Positions 27,280 to 38,755 of a stretch of 64,000 nucleotides of DNA are shown here, one piece after another. Positions within the stretch are counted from its first letter, which is position 1. Each line of letters begins with the position of its first letter. The position numbers and the translations under genes are program-made. The notes beneath the pieces were generated by a model that worked only from the letters and a program-made list of their open reading frames with translations, searched no databases and was not told the DNA's origin. Source of the stretch: Rothia aerolata (GTDB lineage: Bacteria > Actinomycetota > Actinomycetes > Actinomycetales > Micrococcaceae); NCBI RefSeq assembly GCF_014635585.1, contig NZ_BMDC01000002.1, forward strand, positions 186,001-250,000, in the 5' to 3' direction.

Positions 27280-27329
27280 TGCGCGTGTCGCTTCATCCCG
27301 GTGCTAGTTGACTGGCGCCCTCGGGCTGG
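27246..27329. repeat. Two 34-base direct repeats
   Basis: 27246-27279 and 27296-27329 are 34-base direct copies 50 bases apart with about four substitutions; both contain GTTGACTGGCGCCCTC. Either copy could pair with the arm inside the symporter gene. Confidence 0.7.
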
Positions 27330-27367
27330 ATGTCTTCTAGGGTGCACCTCAACCTCTCTAGACAGAG

Positions 27368-27407
27368 ATATGGCACCTTGGCACATCGCCAAGGTGCCAT
27401 ATTTTTC
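27368..27407. terminator. Terminator between converging symporter and aldehyde dehydrogenase genes
   Basis: Perfect 15-bp stem (27368-27382 with 27388-27402, 5-base loop) with T6 on the plus-strand side. Confidence 0.88.
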
Positions 27408-28933
27408 TAGAAGAGGCCGGTGGGCTGGTCTGAGTAGCTGACCAGCAGGTTCTTGGTCTGCTGGTAGTGGTCCAGCATCATCAGGTGGTTTTCCCTACCA
27501 AAGCCTGACTTCTTGTAGCCACCAAAGGCGGCGTGGGCGGGGTAGTTGTGGTAGTTGTTGACCCAGACGCGGCCTGCCTGAATGGTGCGCCCTGCCCGGT
27601 AGGCGAGGAATTGGTCCCTGGTCCACACGCCCGCACCGAGGCCGTAGTCGGTGTCGTTGGAGATGTGCATGGCGTCGTCAAAGTCCTTGAAAGAGGTTGC
27701 CGCCAGCACCGGGCCGAAGATTTCCTCCCGAAAAATCCGCATGTTGTTTTTTCCGGCAAAAACGGTGGGCTGGATGTAGAACCCATCGGCTAGGTCGCCC
27801 GAGAGGTCGCAGGCTGACCCACCCACGAGAACCTCAGCGCCGTCGTCCTTCTGAGCAATGGAGAGGTATTTCGAAATCTTGTCGTACTGCTCTTTAGAGG
27901 CCTGGGCTCCCACCATGGTTTCGGTATCCAGCGGGTTGCCCTGCTTCATGAGCTTGACCCGCTCAATACCGGCGTTGATGAAATCGTCGTAGATAGATTC
28001 CTGAATCAGTGCGCGGGAGGGGCAGGTGCAGACCTCGCCCTGGTTGAGGCCGAACATGGCAAAGCCCTCAATTGCCTTGGCACGGAAGGAATCATCTTCG
28101 CGCCAGACGTCCTCGAAGAATACGTTGGGGGACTTGCCTCCCAGTTCCAGGGTGACGGGAATGATGTTCTTGGCGGCGGCCTCCATAATGATGGAGCCGG
28201 TGGTGGTTTCGCCGGTAAAGGCAACCTTGCGAATTCTGGCGTGGCCGGAAAGCGCGGCACCGGCTTCGGCGCCGAAACCGTTGACCACGTTGAGCACGCC
28301 CGCCGGGAGCACATCTGCCAGTAGGTCAATCACGTAGAGAATGGAGACCGGGGTCTGCTCTGCCGGCTTGAGCACAATGGTGTTACCCGCTGCGAGGGCA
28401 GGAGCGATCTTCCAGGCCGCCATGAGCAGGGGGAAGTTCCAGGGAATAATCTGACCGACTACACCCAGGGGCTCGTGAAAGTGGTAGGCAACGGTGTCTT
28501 CATCCAGCTGGGAGAGGCTGCCTTCCTGGGTGCGGATTGCCGATGCGAAGTAGCGGAAGTGGTCAATGGCTAGCGGAATGTCTGCGGCGAGGGTTTCCCT
28601 CACCGGTTTCCCATTTTCCCAGGTCTCGGCCACCGCAATTTTCTCTAGGTTGGCCTCAAGGGTATCGGCAATCTTGAGAAGGAGTGCAGCCCGCTCGGTG
28701 GGGGAGGTCTTACCGTAGGTCTCGAAAGCCGCCCAGGCGGCGTCCACCGCTTTATCGATATCTTCGGCGTTGCCGCGAGCCACCTCGGCGAAGGGCTTGC
28801 CATTGACCGGCGAGATGTCTTCGAAGTATTCGCCGGAGGATGGCGCCACCCACTCTCCGCCGATAAAGTTTTCGTAGCGGGAGCGGAAGGTCACGAGGGA
28901 ATCTTTGCTGTTGGGGGAGGAATAGACGGTCAC
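27407..28933 (-). CDS. Aldehyde dehydrogenase, AldB-like
   Basis: 508 residues from the chosen GTG. NAD(P)-dependent oxidation of an aldehyde to the acid. Motifs: '[20 protein letters not shown]' (cofactor site), '[15 protein letters not shown]', '[10 protein letters not shown]', the glutamate in '[13 protein letters not shown]', the nucleophile in '[15 protein letters not shown]' (Cys near residue 300), and 'EEIFGPVLA'. The E-V-C-T-C form is shared with the E. coli AldB and acetaldehyde dehydrogenase group. A longer ATG frame starts at 28951, but AAAGGAG lies inside it at the right distance before the GTG at 28933. DeoC releases acetaldehyde, a possible substrate source. Monocistronic. Confidence 0.93.
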   Translation of the reverse strand: MTVYSSPNSKDSLVTFRSRYENFIGGEWVAPSSGEYFEDISPVNGKPFAEVARGNAEDIDKAVDAAWAAFETYGKTSPTERAALLLKIADTLEANLEKIAVAETWENGKPVRETLAADIPLAIDHFRYFASAIRTQEGSLSQLDEDTVAYHFHEPLGVVGQIIPWNFPLLMAAWKIAPALAAGNTIVLKPAEQTPVSILYVIDLLADVLPAGVLNVVNGFGAEAGAALSGHARIRKVAFTGETTTGSIIMEAAAKNIIPVTLELGGKSPNVFFEDVWREDDSFRAKAIEGFAMFGLNQGEVCTCPSRALIQESIYDDFINAGIERVKLMKQGNPLDTETMVGAQASKEQYDKISKYLSIAQKDDGAEVLVGGSACDLSGDLADGFYIQPTVFAGKNNMRIFREEIFGPVLAATSFKDFDDAMHISNDTDYGLGAGVWTRDQFLAYRAGRTIQAGRVWVNNYHNYPAHAAFGGYKKSGFGRENHLMMLDHYQQTKNLLVSYSDQPTGLF

Positions 28934-29043
28934 GAGGGTCTCCTTTGACATCGCAAAATAACAAACACTCTAAGATATGTGAGCTGCCTCATAATCTTAG
29001 AGTGAATGTTACCTATATTCGCCGATGTGTGCAAAGACGCAAG

Positions 29044-30075
29044 TTAGAACTCGGTGGTCTCGCCCTCAAAAAAGATGCCGGCACCGTTGCGGGCCTGGGT
29101 ACAGATTTCGTTGACCGAGCGCGAGAGCAGGGTCAGCCTGCGGTAGGTGGCAATCTGCTCATCGGTTTGGGTGCCCTGCTGAAAAGCGCTGAGCATCTCG
29201 GTGAAGAAAGCCGCCTCATCGCGCATGAGCTCGCTCAGGGGGCGGGAGCCGATCTCCGCACCGGAGTCAAAGAGCACTTCCTCTGAATCCTTTGAATAGC
29301 GGGTCACCCGGTCAATGCCGGCGCAGGAAGAGAAACGGATGGTCTCTTTCCCCAGCAAAATCTCGCTGGGAGCGGTGGAGTGGGCGTTTTTCGCAATGGT
29401 GATTATGACGTTGAAATCCTCGTAGGTGAGAATGAGGGTGCCCGCCGAATCCACCCCGGTGGGGGTCACTGCGGGGTAGTAGTTGATGCCGTCGGGCTCA
29501 CCGAACCAGGAGACGGCGTTGTAGACGGGGTAGATTCCCAAATCAACCAGGGCACCGCCACCGAATTTCAGGGAGAAGATATTGGGTTCTTCTCCCGCCA
29601 GCACGGCATCCCACCGCGATGAGTACTGAGAGAAGTTCATGCGCACGGTAGCGGGAGTTTGAGAAGCTAGTGCTTCTCGAATTATCTCGTGGGCGGGTTC
29701 GTAGATATGGCGGGCGGCTTCAAAGACCAGCACTTTTGCCTGCTGGGCTGCTGCAAAAACCTGATCCCACTGGGCGGGGTTCCAGACCGCCGGCTTCTCT
29801 ACCACCACGTGTTTTCCCGCGCTAATGGCGGTCAGTGCATGGGAGGCGTGCAGGGAATTGGGGGAGGCGATATAGACCGCATCTACCTGCTCAGAGCCAC
29901 ACAGCTCTTCTACCGAGGTAAAAGCGAGGGCGCTCAGCTGATGGTCTTCGATGAAAGCCTGAGCATTTTCAAGGCTGCGACTCTGTACTGCGGTGATCTC
30001 GGCCTCCGGGGTCTGCTGGAGGGCGCGGGTAAATTCACCGCTAATCATTCCGGTTGAGATAATTCCAAAACGCAT
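29044..30075 (-). CDS. Gfo/Idh/MocA family oxidoreductase
   Basis: 343 residues. Rossmann start 'MRFGIISTGMISGEF' (a GxxxxG-type variant), then 'VDAVYIASPNSLHASHALTA', 'GKHVVVEKPAVWNPAQWDQV' with the family 'EKP' motif (catalytic Lys), and 'GGGALVDLGIYPVYNAVSWFG', matching the C-terminal dehydrogenase domain signature. NAD(P)-dependent oxidation or reduction of a sugar or cyclitol is expected; substrate unknown. A longer TTG frame begins at 30111, but the Rossmann fold begins at the ATG at 30075. It lies 74 bases after the carboxylase epsilon gene on the same strand and may be read from that operon. Confidence 0.9.
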   Translation of the reverse strand: MRFGIISTGMISGEFTRALQQTPEAEITAVQSRSLENAQAFIEDHQLSALAFTSVEELCGSEQVDAVYIASPNSLHASHALTAISAGKHVVVEKPAVWNPAQWDQVFAAAQQAKVLVFEAARHIYEPAHEIIREALASQTPATVRMNFSQYSSRWDAVLAGEEPNIFSLKFGGGALVDLGIYPVYNAVSWFGEPDGINYYPAVTPTGVDSAGTLILTYEDFNVIITIAKNAHSTAPSEILLGKETIRFSSCAGIDRVTRYSKDSEEVLFDSGAEIGSRPLSELMRDEAAFFTEMLSAFQQGTQTDEQIATYRRLTLLSRSVNEICTQARNGAGIFFEGETTEF

Positions 30076-30149
30076 AAGACTATCTAACCGCTTCAACCGC
30101 CCCAGCGCCAAATAGGTGCTGGGGCGGGTTTGCTTGGTTGCGGGGCTGT

Positions 30150-30440
30150 TTACATAGGACGAGCGCGCCGCCAGGAGCCGGGGCCCGGCCGCAGGCGTTC
30201 GCCCAGGCGGTGTCCCCGGTAGAGACGCCGCTGCCAGGCTGCCATGGCGGAGTTATCTTGCTTGGAGGCGGGAGCCTGCAGAGAAAGCAGCACTGCGGTG
30301 AGCGTCGCTAGCTCTTCTTCGGTGGGCTGGCCAGAGACCACCGAGAAGAGGGGAGACTGCTCGGTCTCCGTATCGTTATTTGAGGTCTGTTCTTCGCTAC
30401 CTTTGGCACCGAAGTTCAGGAAGGAACGGTGAGTAGCCAC
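30150..30440 (-). CDS. Acyl-CoA carboxylase epsilon subunit
   Basis: 96 residues. The centre 'VVSGQPTEEELATLTAVLLS' matches the short conserved block of actinobacterial acyl-CoA carboxylase epsilon subunits, and the C-terminus is basic with Trp/Arg ('AWQRRLYRGHRLG', 'GSWRRARPM'), also usual. Epsilon subunits strengthen the alpha-beta contact in acetyl/propionyl-CoA carboxylases. GTG start with AAAGGG upstream; 14 bases after the beta subunit stop, a pairing that supports the call despite low sequence conservation of the family. Confidence 0.88.
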   Translation of the reverse strand: MATHRSFLNFGAKGSEEQTSNNDTETEQSPLFSVVSGQPTEEELATLTAVLLSLQAPASKQDNSAMAAWQRRLYRGHRLGERLRPGPGSWRRARPM

Positions 30441-30454
30441 GGGGCCCTTTCGGT

Positions 30455-32065
30455 TTAGAGGGGAATATTGCCGTGCTTCTTGGCGGGGCTAGAGGCTCGC
30501 TTATCGCGCAGGGCCCGCAGGGACTTAATAATCCGCACGCGGGTCTCTGAGGGGGCGATGACCTCGTCAATGTAGCCCAGCTCTGCCGCCTGATAGGGGT
30601 TGAGCAGCTCTTCCTCATATTTCTGAATCAGCTCTGCCCGCTTGGCCTCGACGTCGCCGCCGTCCTTCTCCACCTCAGCCAGTTCGCGGCGGTAGAGAAT
30701 ATTAACCGCACCTTGGGCTCCCATCACGCCAATCTGGGCGGTGGGCCAGGCCAGGTTAATGTCGGCACCCAGCTTCTTAGAGCCCATCACAATGTAGGCT
30801 CCGCCGTAGGCCTTGCGGGTAATCACGGTGACCATGGGAACGGTCGCCTCGGCATAGGCGTAGAGCAGCTTGGCGCCGCGGCGAATAATGCCGTTGAACT
30901 CCTGGTCGGTACCGGGCAGGAAACCGGGAACGTCCACAAAGGTCAAAATCGGGATGTTAAAGGCATCGCAGTTGCGCACAAAGCGGGCTGCCTTCTCCGA
31001 AGCATTAATGTCTAGGGTGCCAGCAAACTGCATGGGCTGGTTGGCAACAATACCCACGGTGCGGCCCTCAACCCGGGCATAGCCAATCATCACGTTGGGG
31101 GCGTAGAGGGCCTGCATTTCAAGGAAATGACCGTCGTCTACCACTGACTCAATCACAGCGCGCATGTCATAGGGCTGGTTGGCCGAGTCGGGAATCAGGG
31201 TGTCGAGATCGAGATCATCCACGGTCATCTCGGAATCCTGGTCGTGCTCCAGCGGCAGGTTCTCCATCAGGTTGTTGGAGGGGAGGAACTCAATGAGCTC
31301 CCGTACGAAGTCGAAGGCGTCTTCTTCATCTTCGGCCAGGTAGGTGGAGGTGCCGGTGACGGCGTTGTGGGAGTGGGCGCCGCCCAGGGTCTCCATATCC
31401 ACCTCTTCACCGGTAACGGTCTTAATGACGTCGGGGCCGGTGATGAACATGTGGGAGGTCTTATCAACCATCACAATGTAGTCGGTCAGAGCGGGGGAGT
31501 AGGCGGCACCGCCGGCGCAGGGGCCCATAATCACAGAAATCTGTGGAACCACACCAGATGCCCGCACGTTCATGCGGAAAATATCGGCGAACATCGCAAG
31601 AGAGGCCACACCCTCCTGAATACGTGCCCCACCGCCGTCATTAATACCAATAATCGGACAGCCGTTCTTCAGAGCGAACTTCTGGACCTTCACGATTTTC
31701 TCGCCGTTGACCTGCGAGAGCGAACCACCGTAGACCGTGAAGTCCTGGGCGTAAACAGCCACCAGCGCGCCGTCCACGGTACCGTAGCCAGACACCAGAC
31801 CGTCGCCCACCGGCCGTTTCTTCTCCATACCAAAAGCAGTGGAACGGTGCTTGGCCAGCGCATCGAACTCAACGAAAGAACCCTCGTCCAGGAACATCTC
31901 AATGCGCTCGCGGGCGGTGTTCTTACCGCGGGCGTGCTGGCGCTCAATCGGGGCTTCGCCGGTGGGAGCTAGGGTTGTCTCGCGGCGGGCGTAAAAGTCA
32001 GCAATTTTGCCGGCGGTGGTGGTCAGGTCAAACTCTGACTCGGCGGTGTTGTTGGTCTCAGACAC
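30455..32065 (-). CDS. Acyl-CoA carboxylase beta subunit (carboxyltransferase)
   Basis: 536 residues, normal length. The crotonase-like carboxyltransferase transfers CO2 from biotin to acetyl- or propionyl-CoA. N-terminal half: '[20 protein letters not shown]', '[20 protein letters not shown]', '[18 protein letters not shown]' and '[20 protein letters not shown]' (oxyanion and CoA site). C-terminal half: '[20 protein letters not shown]', '[20 protein letters not shown]', '[11 protein letters not shown]' and '[20 protein letters not shown]'. AAGGAATTGAT precedes the GTG start. It forms an operon with epsilon; alpha is at 20654. Confidence 0.97.
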   Translation of the reverse strand: MSETNNTAESEFDLTTTAGKIADFYARRETTLAPTGEAPIERQHARGKNTARERIEMFLDEGSFVEFDALAKHRSTAFGMEKKRPVGDGLVSGYGTVDGALVAVYAQDFTVYGGSLSQVNGEKIVKVQKFALKNGCPIIGINDGGGARIQEGVASLAMFADIFRMNVRASGVVPQISVIMGPCAGGAAYSPALTDYIVMVDKTSHMFITGPDVIKTVTGEEVDMETLGGAHSHNAVTGTSTYLAEDEEDAFDFVRELIEFLPSNNLMENLPLEHDQDSEMTVDDLDLDTLIPDSANQPYDMRAVIESVVDDGHFLEMQALYAPNVMIGYARVEGRTVGIVANQPMQFAGTLDINASEKAARFVRNCDAFNIPILTFVDVPGFLPGTDQEFNGIIRRGAKLLYAYAEATVPMVTVITRKAYGGAYIVMGSKKLGADINLAWPTAQIGVMGAQGAVNILYRRELAEVEKDGGDVEAKRAELIQKYEEELLNPYQAAELGYIDEVIAPSETRVRIIKSLRALRDKRASSPAKKHGNIPL

Positions 32066-32208
32066 ATCAATTCCTTGAAGATCGGCGCCAGGTGGGTTCT
32101 CTAGGCTGAGGGCTGCTGCTCAACAGTCTAACTCCCCAACTATAGTGGCTAAAGCGTGGTTTTTCTGGGTTTGGACGGCGCCACGTGGGTAAATGGGCGC
32201 GAATCTGC

Positions 32209-32493
32209 CTACTTGCCCAGGCTGCCCAGCACCGGATTCCACTCGCGGATTTCGCTGGAGAGTACCGCTCCACCGATGTTCATGGGGTCGTTCTTGAGAA
32301 TCTCAGCTACCTCAGACTCCGACTCAGCGGAGAAAATCAGCAGGGCTCCGGGCCGTTCTTCTGACACATAGGGGCCCGAGGCTAGCAGCTTTCCTGCTTC
32401 GAGCTGGCTGGTGAGGTAGGCGCGGTGGTCAGGGCGGTACTTTGCCTGCTCTTCTGCGGGGCCGTAAACGTAGGTTACTGCGAAGATGCTCAT
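32209..32493 (-). CDS. YciI family protein
   Basis: 94 residues, one YciI domain (ferredoxin-like fold): 'VTYVYGPAEEQAKYRPDHRAYLTSQ' contains the conserved R-x2-H pair and 'GKLLASGPYVS' the downstream glycine turn, followed by 'ESESEVAEILKNDPMNIGG'. The His-Asp pair of the family is present here. Functions of YciI proteins are mostly unknown; some act as dehalogenase- or isomerase-like enzymes. AGGAG lies before the ATG. Divergent from birA. Confidence 0.88.
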   Translation of the reverse strand: MSIFAVTYVYGPAEEQAKYRPDHRAYLTSQLEAGKLLASGPYVSEERPGALLIFSAESESEVAEILKNDPMNIGGAVLSSEIREWNPVLGSLGK

Positions 32494-32638
32494 GAGGGTC
32501 TCCTATATAAAGAGGTGTAATCTTTTCTTGCCTACTAATCTAACGCGGGAAAGCGGGTGAGAGCTAAATCTCCTCCATTTATTTCCGCGGCGGTTTCAGG
32601 GCAGTAAGAAAAACAGCGGGTAGTTCAAGGAGCGCACG

Positions 32639-33475
32639 GTGATTGACGAGTCCAAGGTTCAGATTGAAAGCCTCGATGAGGTAGTGATTTTGGAGTCGGT
32701 GGACTCTACCAACTCCTACGCCAGGCAGCAGCTGGGAGATCTCTTTCCTCCAAACCGTAAGCGGTGGGGCGAGCTGTCTCTTATTTCAACCGATGACCAG
32801 CGCTCGGGCAGGGGGCGGCTAGACCGCGTGTGGTCTGCCCCGGCGGGAACCTGCCTGTGCTCGTCTTTCATCATCCGCCCGCACGCCAACCCCAAAAACC
32901 AGCTACCCCAGGAAAGTTTTCACTGGTTTACCCTGCTGGTTTCGCTGGCTGCCGTTCAGGTCTGGAAGTCTTGGGGAACCGACGCCGCCATTAAATGGCC
33001 CAACGATGTGATGGTGGGCGGCAAAAAGGTCTGCGGTGTACTGGCCCAGCTGGTGGTTGAGCCCAACGGTCGTTTCTCGGCGGTGGTGGGAATCGGCATG
33101 AACCTCAACCTCACGGCCAGTGACCTACCGGTAGACACCGCAACCTCAGCCCTGGTGGAGACCGGCCGGGAATTCGACATGGAACAGGCACTGACCGAGC
33201 TGGGCGATACGGTGGCCCGCTACTACAGGGCCTTCAGCGCGGTGGGAGGCGATGCCTCTGCTCCCATGCTCGGTGGGCTCAGCCTGCTGGATATGGTGCG
33301 CAATAATATGGCCACCCTCGGCCAGCAGGTCACGGTTCACCTGCCCGGCGATGAAAAGGTGGTGGGGCTGGCTGTTAATATTGATGACGACGGCGCTGTG
33401 GTGGTGCGCGAGAGCGACGGCACGGAGCGCGCCTGGGCGGTCGGCGACGTCGTGCACATGCGCCCTATTGTGTAG
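32639..33475 (+). CDS. birA: Biotin--[acetyl-CoA carboxylase] ligase BirA
   Basis: 278 residues, the monofunctional type without an N-terminal DNA-binding domain, so it should not repress transcription. It activates biotin to biotinyl-AMP and attaches it to the carrier lysine. Motifs: 'VDSTNSYARQQL', 'TDDQRSGRGRLDRVWSAPAG' (the GRGRxxRxW adenylate loop), 'IKWPNDVMVGGKKVCGVLAQ' and 'VVGIGMNLNL'. A C-terminal SH3-like cap follows. GTG start with AAGGAG at good spacing. Placed next to the carboxylase beta/epsilon genes, whose partner alpha subunit is its substrate. Confidence 0.96.
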   Translation: MIDESKVQIESLDEVVILESVDSTNSYARQQLGDLFPPNRKRWGELSLISTDDQRSGRGRLDRVWSAPAGTCLCSSFIIRPHANPKNQLPQESFHWFTLLVSLAAVQVWKSWGTDAAIKWPNDVMVGGKKVCGVLAQLVVEPNGRFSAVVGIGMNLNLTASDLPVDTATSALVETGREFDMEQALTELGDTVARYYRAFSAVGGDASAPMLGGLSLLDMVRNNMATLGQQVTVHLPGDEKVVGLAVNIDDDGAVVVRESDGTERAWAVGDVVHMRPIV

Positions 33476-33528
33476 CTCCGGCGGCTTTGGGAAAACTCTC
33501 AGGTTTAGCCCCTACAATAGTCTCTGCT

Positions 33529-34038
33529 ATGAGACTGAACGGTACCCTTTACCCCCAGGAAGAGGTTCTGGTGGCCACCCGCAGCCACGAGGTTTTTCTT
33601 CTGCCTGCCCTGCTGTTCGGTTTCGCCGCGGTGGTGGCATGGAGCTTTGCCTCGGCGGTCTACCCGGCAAGTGCTGTCTTCGGAATTCTCGGCTACGCGC
33701 TGGCCATCTGGTGTACCTTTCTGAGTCTCAAGCGACTTTGGCGCTGGAGCACTACCGGGTTCTTTGTCACCTCGCAGCGGCTGGTGATTCAGCGGGCTGT
33801 TGGTAGCAGAACGGTGAGCATCCCCCTACAAAGTGTTGAGGGCATCGATGCCCGGCATACGGCCTGGAGGGCTGGCGGAGCCGCCACCCTAAGCGTGCAC
33901 GCCCAGGGTGGAATTCACGTGCTACGGCAGATTCCGCGCGGAGCCCAGTTCTCGCTGGAGGTTCAGCAAGCCCAGCAGCGTCTGCTGCGACCCAGCTCAG
34001 ATAGCTGGTGGCGCAGGCTCAACCCCTTTTCGTCCTAA
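33529..34038 (+). CDS. Membrane protein with PH-like (YdbS/bPH2) domain
   Basis: 169 residues from the ATG at 33529. Two membrane segments ('HEVFLLPALLFGFAAVVAWS' and 'AVFGILGYALAIWCTFLSL') followed by a PH-like beta domain: 'RWSTTGFFVTSQRLVIQRAV' and 'VSIPLQSVEGIDARHTAW' follow the bacterial PH-domain pattern (T-x2-R-L-hydrophobic then a hydrophobic repeat). The family is common next to birA in Actinobacteria; its molecular role is not established. There is no clear RBS; a TACAAT -10-like box at 33513-33518 suggests a very short leader. The frame is open back to 33487, but the family pattern starts at the later ATG. Confidence 0.8.
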   Translation: MRLNGTLYPQEEVLVATRSHEVFLLPALLFGFAAVVAWSFASAVYPASAVFGILGYALAIWCTFLSLKRLWRWSTTGFFVTSQRLVIQRAVGSRTVSIPLQSVEGIDARHTAWRAGGAATLSVHAQGGIHVLRQIPRGAQFSLEVQQAQQRLLRPSSDSWWRRLNPFSS

Positions 34039-34146
34039 ACCCGACACTCAGCGTTGGCATTGTAGCGAGCCGATGGAGTAGTGTGTATCACAGAGGAGAA
34101 ATCTCGGCTCTTTCGGCCGCATTGACAAGATCAGAAAGGATCAGGC

Positions 34147-35298
34147 ATGGAACCAACGGCACCGAGAGAGCAGCCTTCATCTACCTCTTCTGATGCCCCT
34201 GTCTCTGATCAGGCCCAGCCTCCAAAACCGGCTTACTGGGTTGCCCCCAACCCTGTGCAAGATAACCTCTACCGCTCTGAGGAAGACCTTGAGGCGGTGC
34301 GGCACCTTGAGCAGGTTCTGTTAGGTGAAGAACGCTCTCTGAAACGGCGGGAAGCCGCAGAGGCGGCCGAGGTTTCCCTACTTTCAGCCCGCAAGATTTG
34401 GCGGGCCCTGGGCATGCCCAACCTCACCGACCAAGACACCTATTTCACCCCGGCTGACTCTCAGGCACTGAAGGATATTACTGCCCTGGTGCGCGACTAT
34501 GGGATTACCGAAGAGGGCACCATGTCTCTGACCCGCTCGGTGGGGCAGATGACCGACCGCATGGTGGCCTGGCAGGTTGAGGCACTGGTGGAAGATATGG
34601 TGACCCATCGGGGAATCAGTGACTCACAGGCCCGCCACGACCTTCTGAAACTTTTGCCCGAGCTGATTGAGCAGCTAGAGCAGATTGTGCTCTACGGCTA
34701 CCGGCGCCAGCTCAACGCCGCCGTGTTGCGGCTTGCTCTGCGCGGGGAGAAACAGGGGGGCGTTGATCCGGCGGCTCTTCCGCTGGCCCGCGGTATTGGT
34801 TTCGCTGACCTGGTCTCTTATACCTCCCTCTCCCGCCAGATGAACGAAAAAACCCTGGCTGGCCTGGTGCAAAGTTTTGAGCAGCGTTGCGCCGAAGTGG
34901 TGGCTGTCGGTGGCGGACGAATTATTAAAACCGTGGGCGATGAAGTTTTGTTTCTAGCTGAAACGCCAGAGGCCGCCGCCCGCATTTCTCTCACGCTATC
35001 TAAACTGATTAAAGAAGACCCAAACCTACCTGAAGCCCGAGTCGCCTTTGTCTGGGGCAGGATTCTGCCTAAACTGGGAGACGTTTACGGCCCCACCGTA
35101 AACCTGGCCTCACGGCTTGTCGCATTAGCCGAACCCGGCGTCGTGCTGACTGACGATGCCACCGCGGAGATTCTCGACGACAACGAAGAGTTCGTGCTCA
35201 ACCGCTTAGAAACGCGGAATGTGCGCGGATTCGGTGATGTTTGCCCCGTCGCGATTACCCCGGGGGTCGGCAATGAACTGGAGATTGATTTCGTATGA
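34147..35298 (+). CDS. Class III adenylate/guanylate cyclase with N-terminal regulatory domain
   Basis: 383 residues, no membrane segments. The N-terminal 200 residues are helical ('EEDLEAVRHLEQVLLGEERS', 'SLTRSVGQMTDRMVAWQVEA') and resemble the pH-sensing regulatory domain of the mycobacterial cyclase Rv1264. The catalytic domain (about 215-375) has the first metal Asp in 'GFADLVSYTSLSRQM', the adenine-selecting Lys plus second metal Asp in 'IIKTVGDEVLF', and the transition-state Asn/Arg in 'YGPTVNLASRLVAL', so a functional adenylate cyclase is expected. AAAGGA precedes the ATG. Its stop overlaps the PP2C phosphatase start (ATGA), so the two are translationally coupled. Confidence 0.9.
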   Translation: MEPTAPREQPSSTSSDAPVSDQAQPPKPAYWVAPNPVQDNLYRSEEDLEAVRHLEQVLLGEERSLKRREAAEAAEVSLLSARKIWRALGMPNLTDQDTYFTPADSQALKDITALVRDYGITEEGTMSLTRSVGQMTDRMVAWQVEALVEDMVTHRGISDSQARHDLLKLLPELIEQLEQIVLYGYRRQLNAAVLRLALRGEKQGGVDPAALPLARGIGFADLVSYTSLSRQMNEKTLAGLVQSFEQRCAEVVAVGGGRIIKTVGDEVLFLAETPEAAARISLTLSKLIKEDPNLPEARVAFVWGRILPKLGDVYGPTVNLASRLVALAEPGVVLTDDATAEILDDNEEFVLNRLETRNVRGFGDVCPVAITPGVGNELEIDFV

Positions 35299-36383
35299 GC
35301 ACACACCTGACCACACTTGCCGGTAGCGCCACCGATGTTGGGGCCTACCGGGACAACAATGAAGATTCCTATTCCGTTGCCGGCACCCTCAGCGTGGTGG
35401 CAGACGGCATGGGCGGGCACGAAGCAGGTGAAGTGGCTTCGCGCCTGTGTGCTCGCACTCTGGCCTACTCTCAGATGTTCTCTCGCCCCGGCGGCATGAC
35501 CGAAGAAGAAGAGGCCGCCTACCAGCGCGAAGTCGCTGCTGAGGGCGAGGCATCCAATGATTCGGCAGAGGCCCGAGGCTTGCTGCGCCGTCGTCGTAAG
35601 AACACCTCGGCACTGAACCGCCAGATTATGCGCACCCTGGAAAAGCTGCGCGACGTCATTGGCGAAGCAGACGAAAAGATTAAAGACATGCTGGGCCAGC
35701 GCGCCGGTACCACCGTGACCGGTGCCTGGTTGACCAATATTGGCGACCAGTACATGTGGTTCATCTTTAACGTCGGGGATTCCCGTACCTACCGGCTGGT
35801 GCGAGAAGAAGACGTTGAGACAGACTCCACCGATATTTCTCTCTCTGCCGGGGCGATTGAGGGTCTGCACCTGGAACAGGTGACCGTTGACCACTCCGAG
35901 GTGCAGTACCTGGTCGACACCGGTCAGATTACCGCCCTAGAAGCTCTAACCCACCCCCGCCGCAACGTGATTACCCGCGCCCTGGGCACCGGTAACTACT
36001 GGGAACCCGATTTCTGGGTGATTCCCGCCCACGAGGGGGACCGGCTGATGATGTGCTCAGACGGCCTCTCCGGCGAACTGTCCCACAACTATATGGCAAG
36101 GGTGCTCGCTACCGTGGAGCACCCCCAGGATGCCGCAGATGTACTCCAGATGGCGGCTTTGCGCGCCGGTGGCCGCGACAATATCACCGTGGTGGTGGTC
36201 GATGCCATTACCGAGGAAACCGCCCAGCGCAATGCGGAGCAGCTGCGGGCCCTGACCGAAACTCAGCAGCAGAATATTGTCTCCCGCGCTGAGGACTTCG
36301 AGACTAAACACACCGCCACCGTGGAGCAGGAGTCTTATAACGACGAGCGCCGCCTCAAGCGCGGCAGCATTGAGGCACAGTAG
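35295..36383 (+). CDS. PP2C-type Ser/Thr protein phosphatase
   Basis: 362 residues. The PP2C motifs are all present: 'GAYRDNNEDSY', 'VVADGMGGHEAGEVASRL' (metal site), 'GTTVTGAW', 'NVGDSRTYRL', 'MMCSDGLSGEL' and 'GGRDNITVVVVDA'. There is an inserted charged helical stretch (about residues 55-105, 'EEEEAAYQREVAAEGEASN') between the metal site and the GTT motif, and a charged C-terminal tail of about 60 residues. No membrane segment, unlike PstP. It would remove phosphates added by Hanks-type kinases; none is in this window. Coupled by 4-base overlap to the cyclase gene. Confidence 0.92.
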   Translation: MSTHLTTLAGSATDVGAYRDNNEDSYSVAGTLSVVADGMGGHEAGEVASRLCARTLAYSQMFSRPGGMTEEEEAAYQREVAAEGEASNDSAEARGLLRRRRKNTSALNRQIMRTLEKLRDVIGEADEKIKDMLGQRAGTTVTGAWLTNIGDQYMWFIFNVGDSRTYRLVREEDVETDSTDISLSAGAIEGLHLEQVTVDHSEVQYLVDTGQITALEALTHPRRNVITRALGTGNYWEPDFWVIPAHEGDRLMMCSDGLSGELSHNYMARVLATVEHPQDAADVLQMAALRAGGRDNITVVVVDAITEETAQRNAEQLRALTETQQQNIVSRAEDFETKHTATVEQESYNDERRLKRGSIEAQ

Positions 36384-36409
36384 TCTCAGCCCGCTCTTAC
36401 CCGCGGTGA

Positions 36410-38635
<2,226 letters not shown>

Positions 38636-38710
38636 AGTGGGCTGTTATCTAGGGAAAACCGACAGCGAGGTGGCGTTTGTCGCTCATATTGTGTGACCTG
38701 AGTAACTAGA

Positions 38711-38755
38711 TTTGCGCCCTGTGGTCAATTTTTGACCCGGGGCGCAAAATTTTTT
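38711..38755 (+). terminator. Terminator after ligA
   Basis: Outer 9-bp stem (38711-38719 with 38740-38748) and inner GGTCAA/TTGACC pair, followed by a T6 run. Confidence 0.85.
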
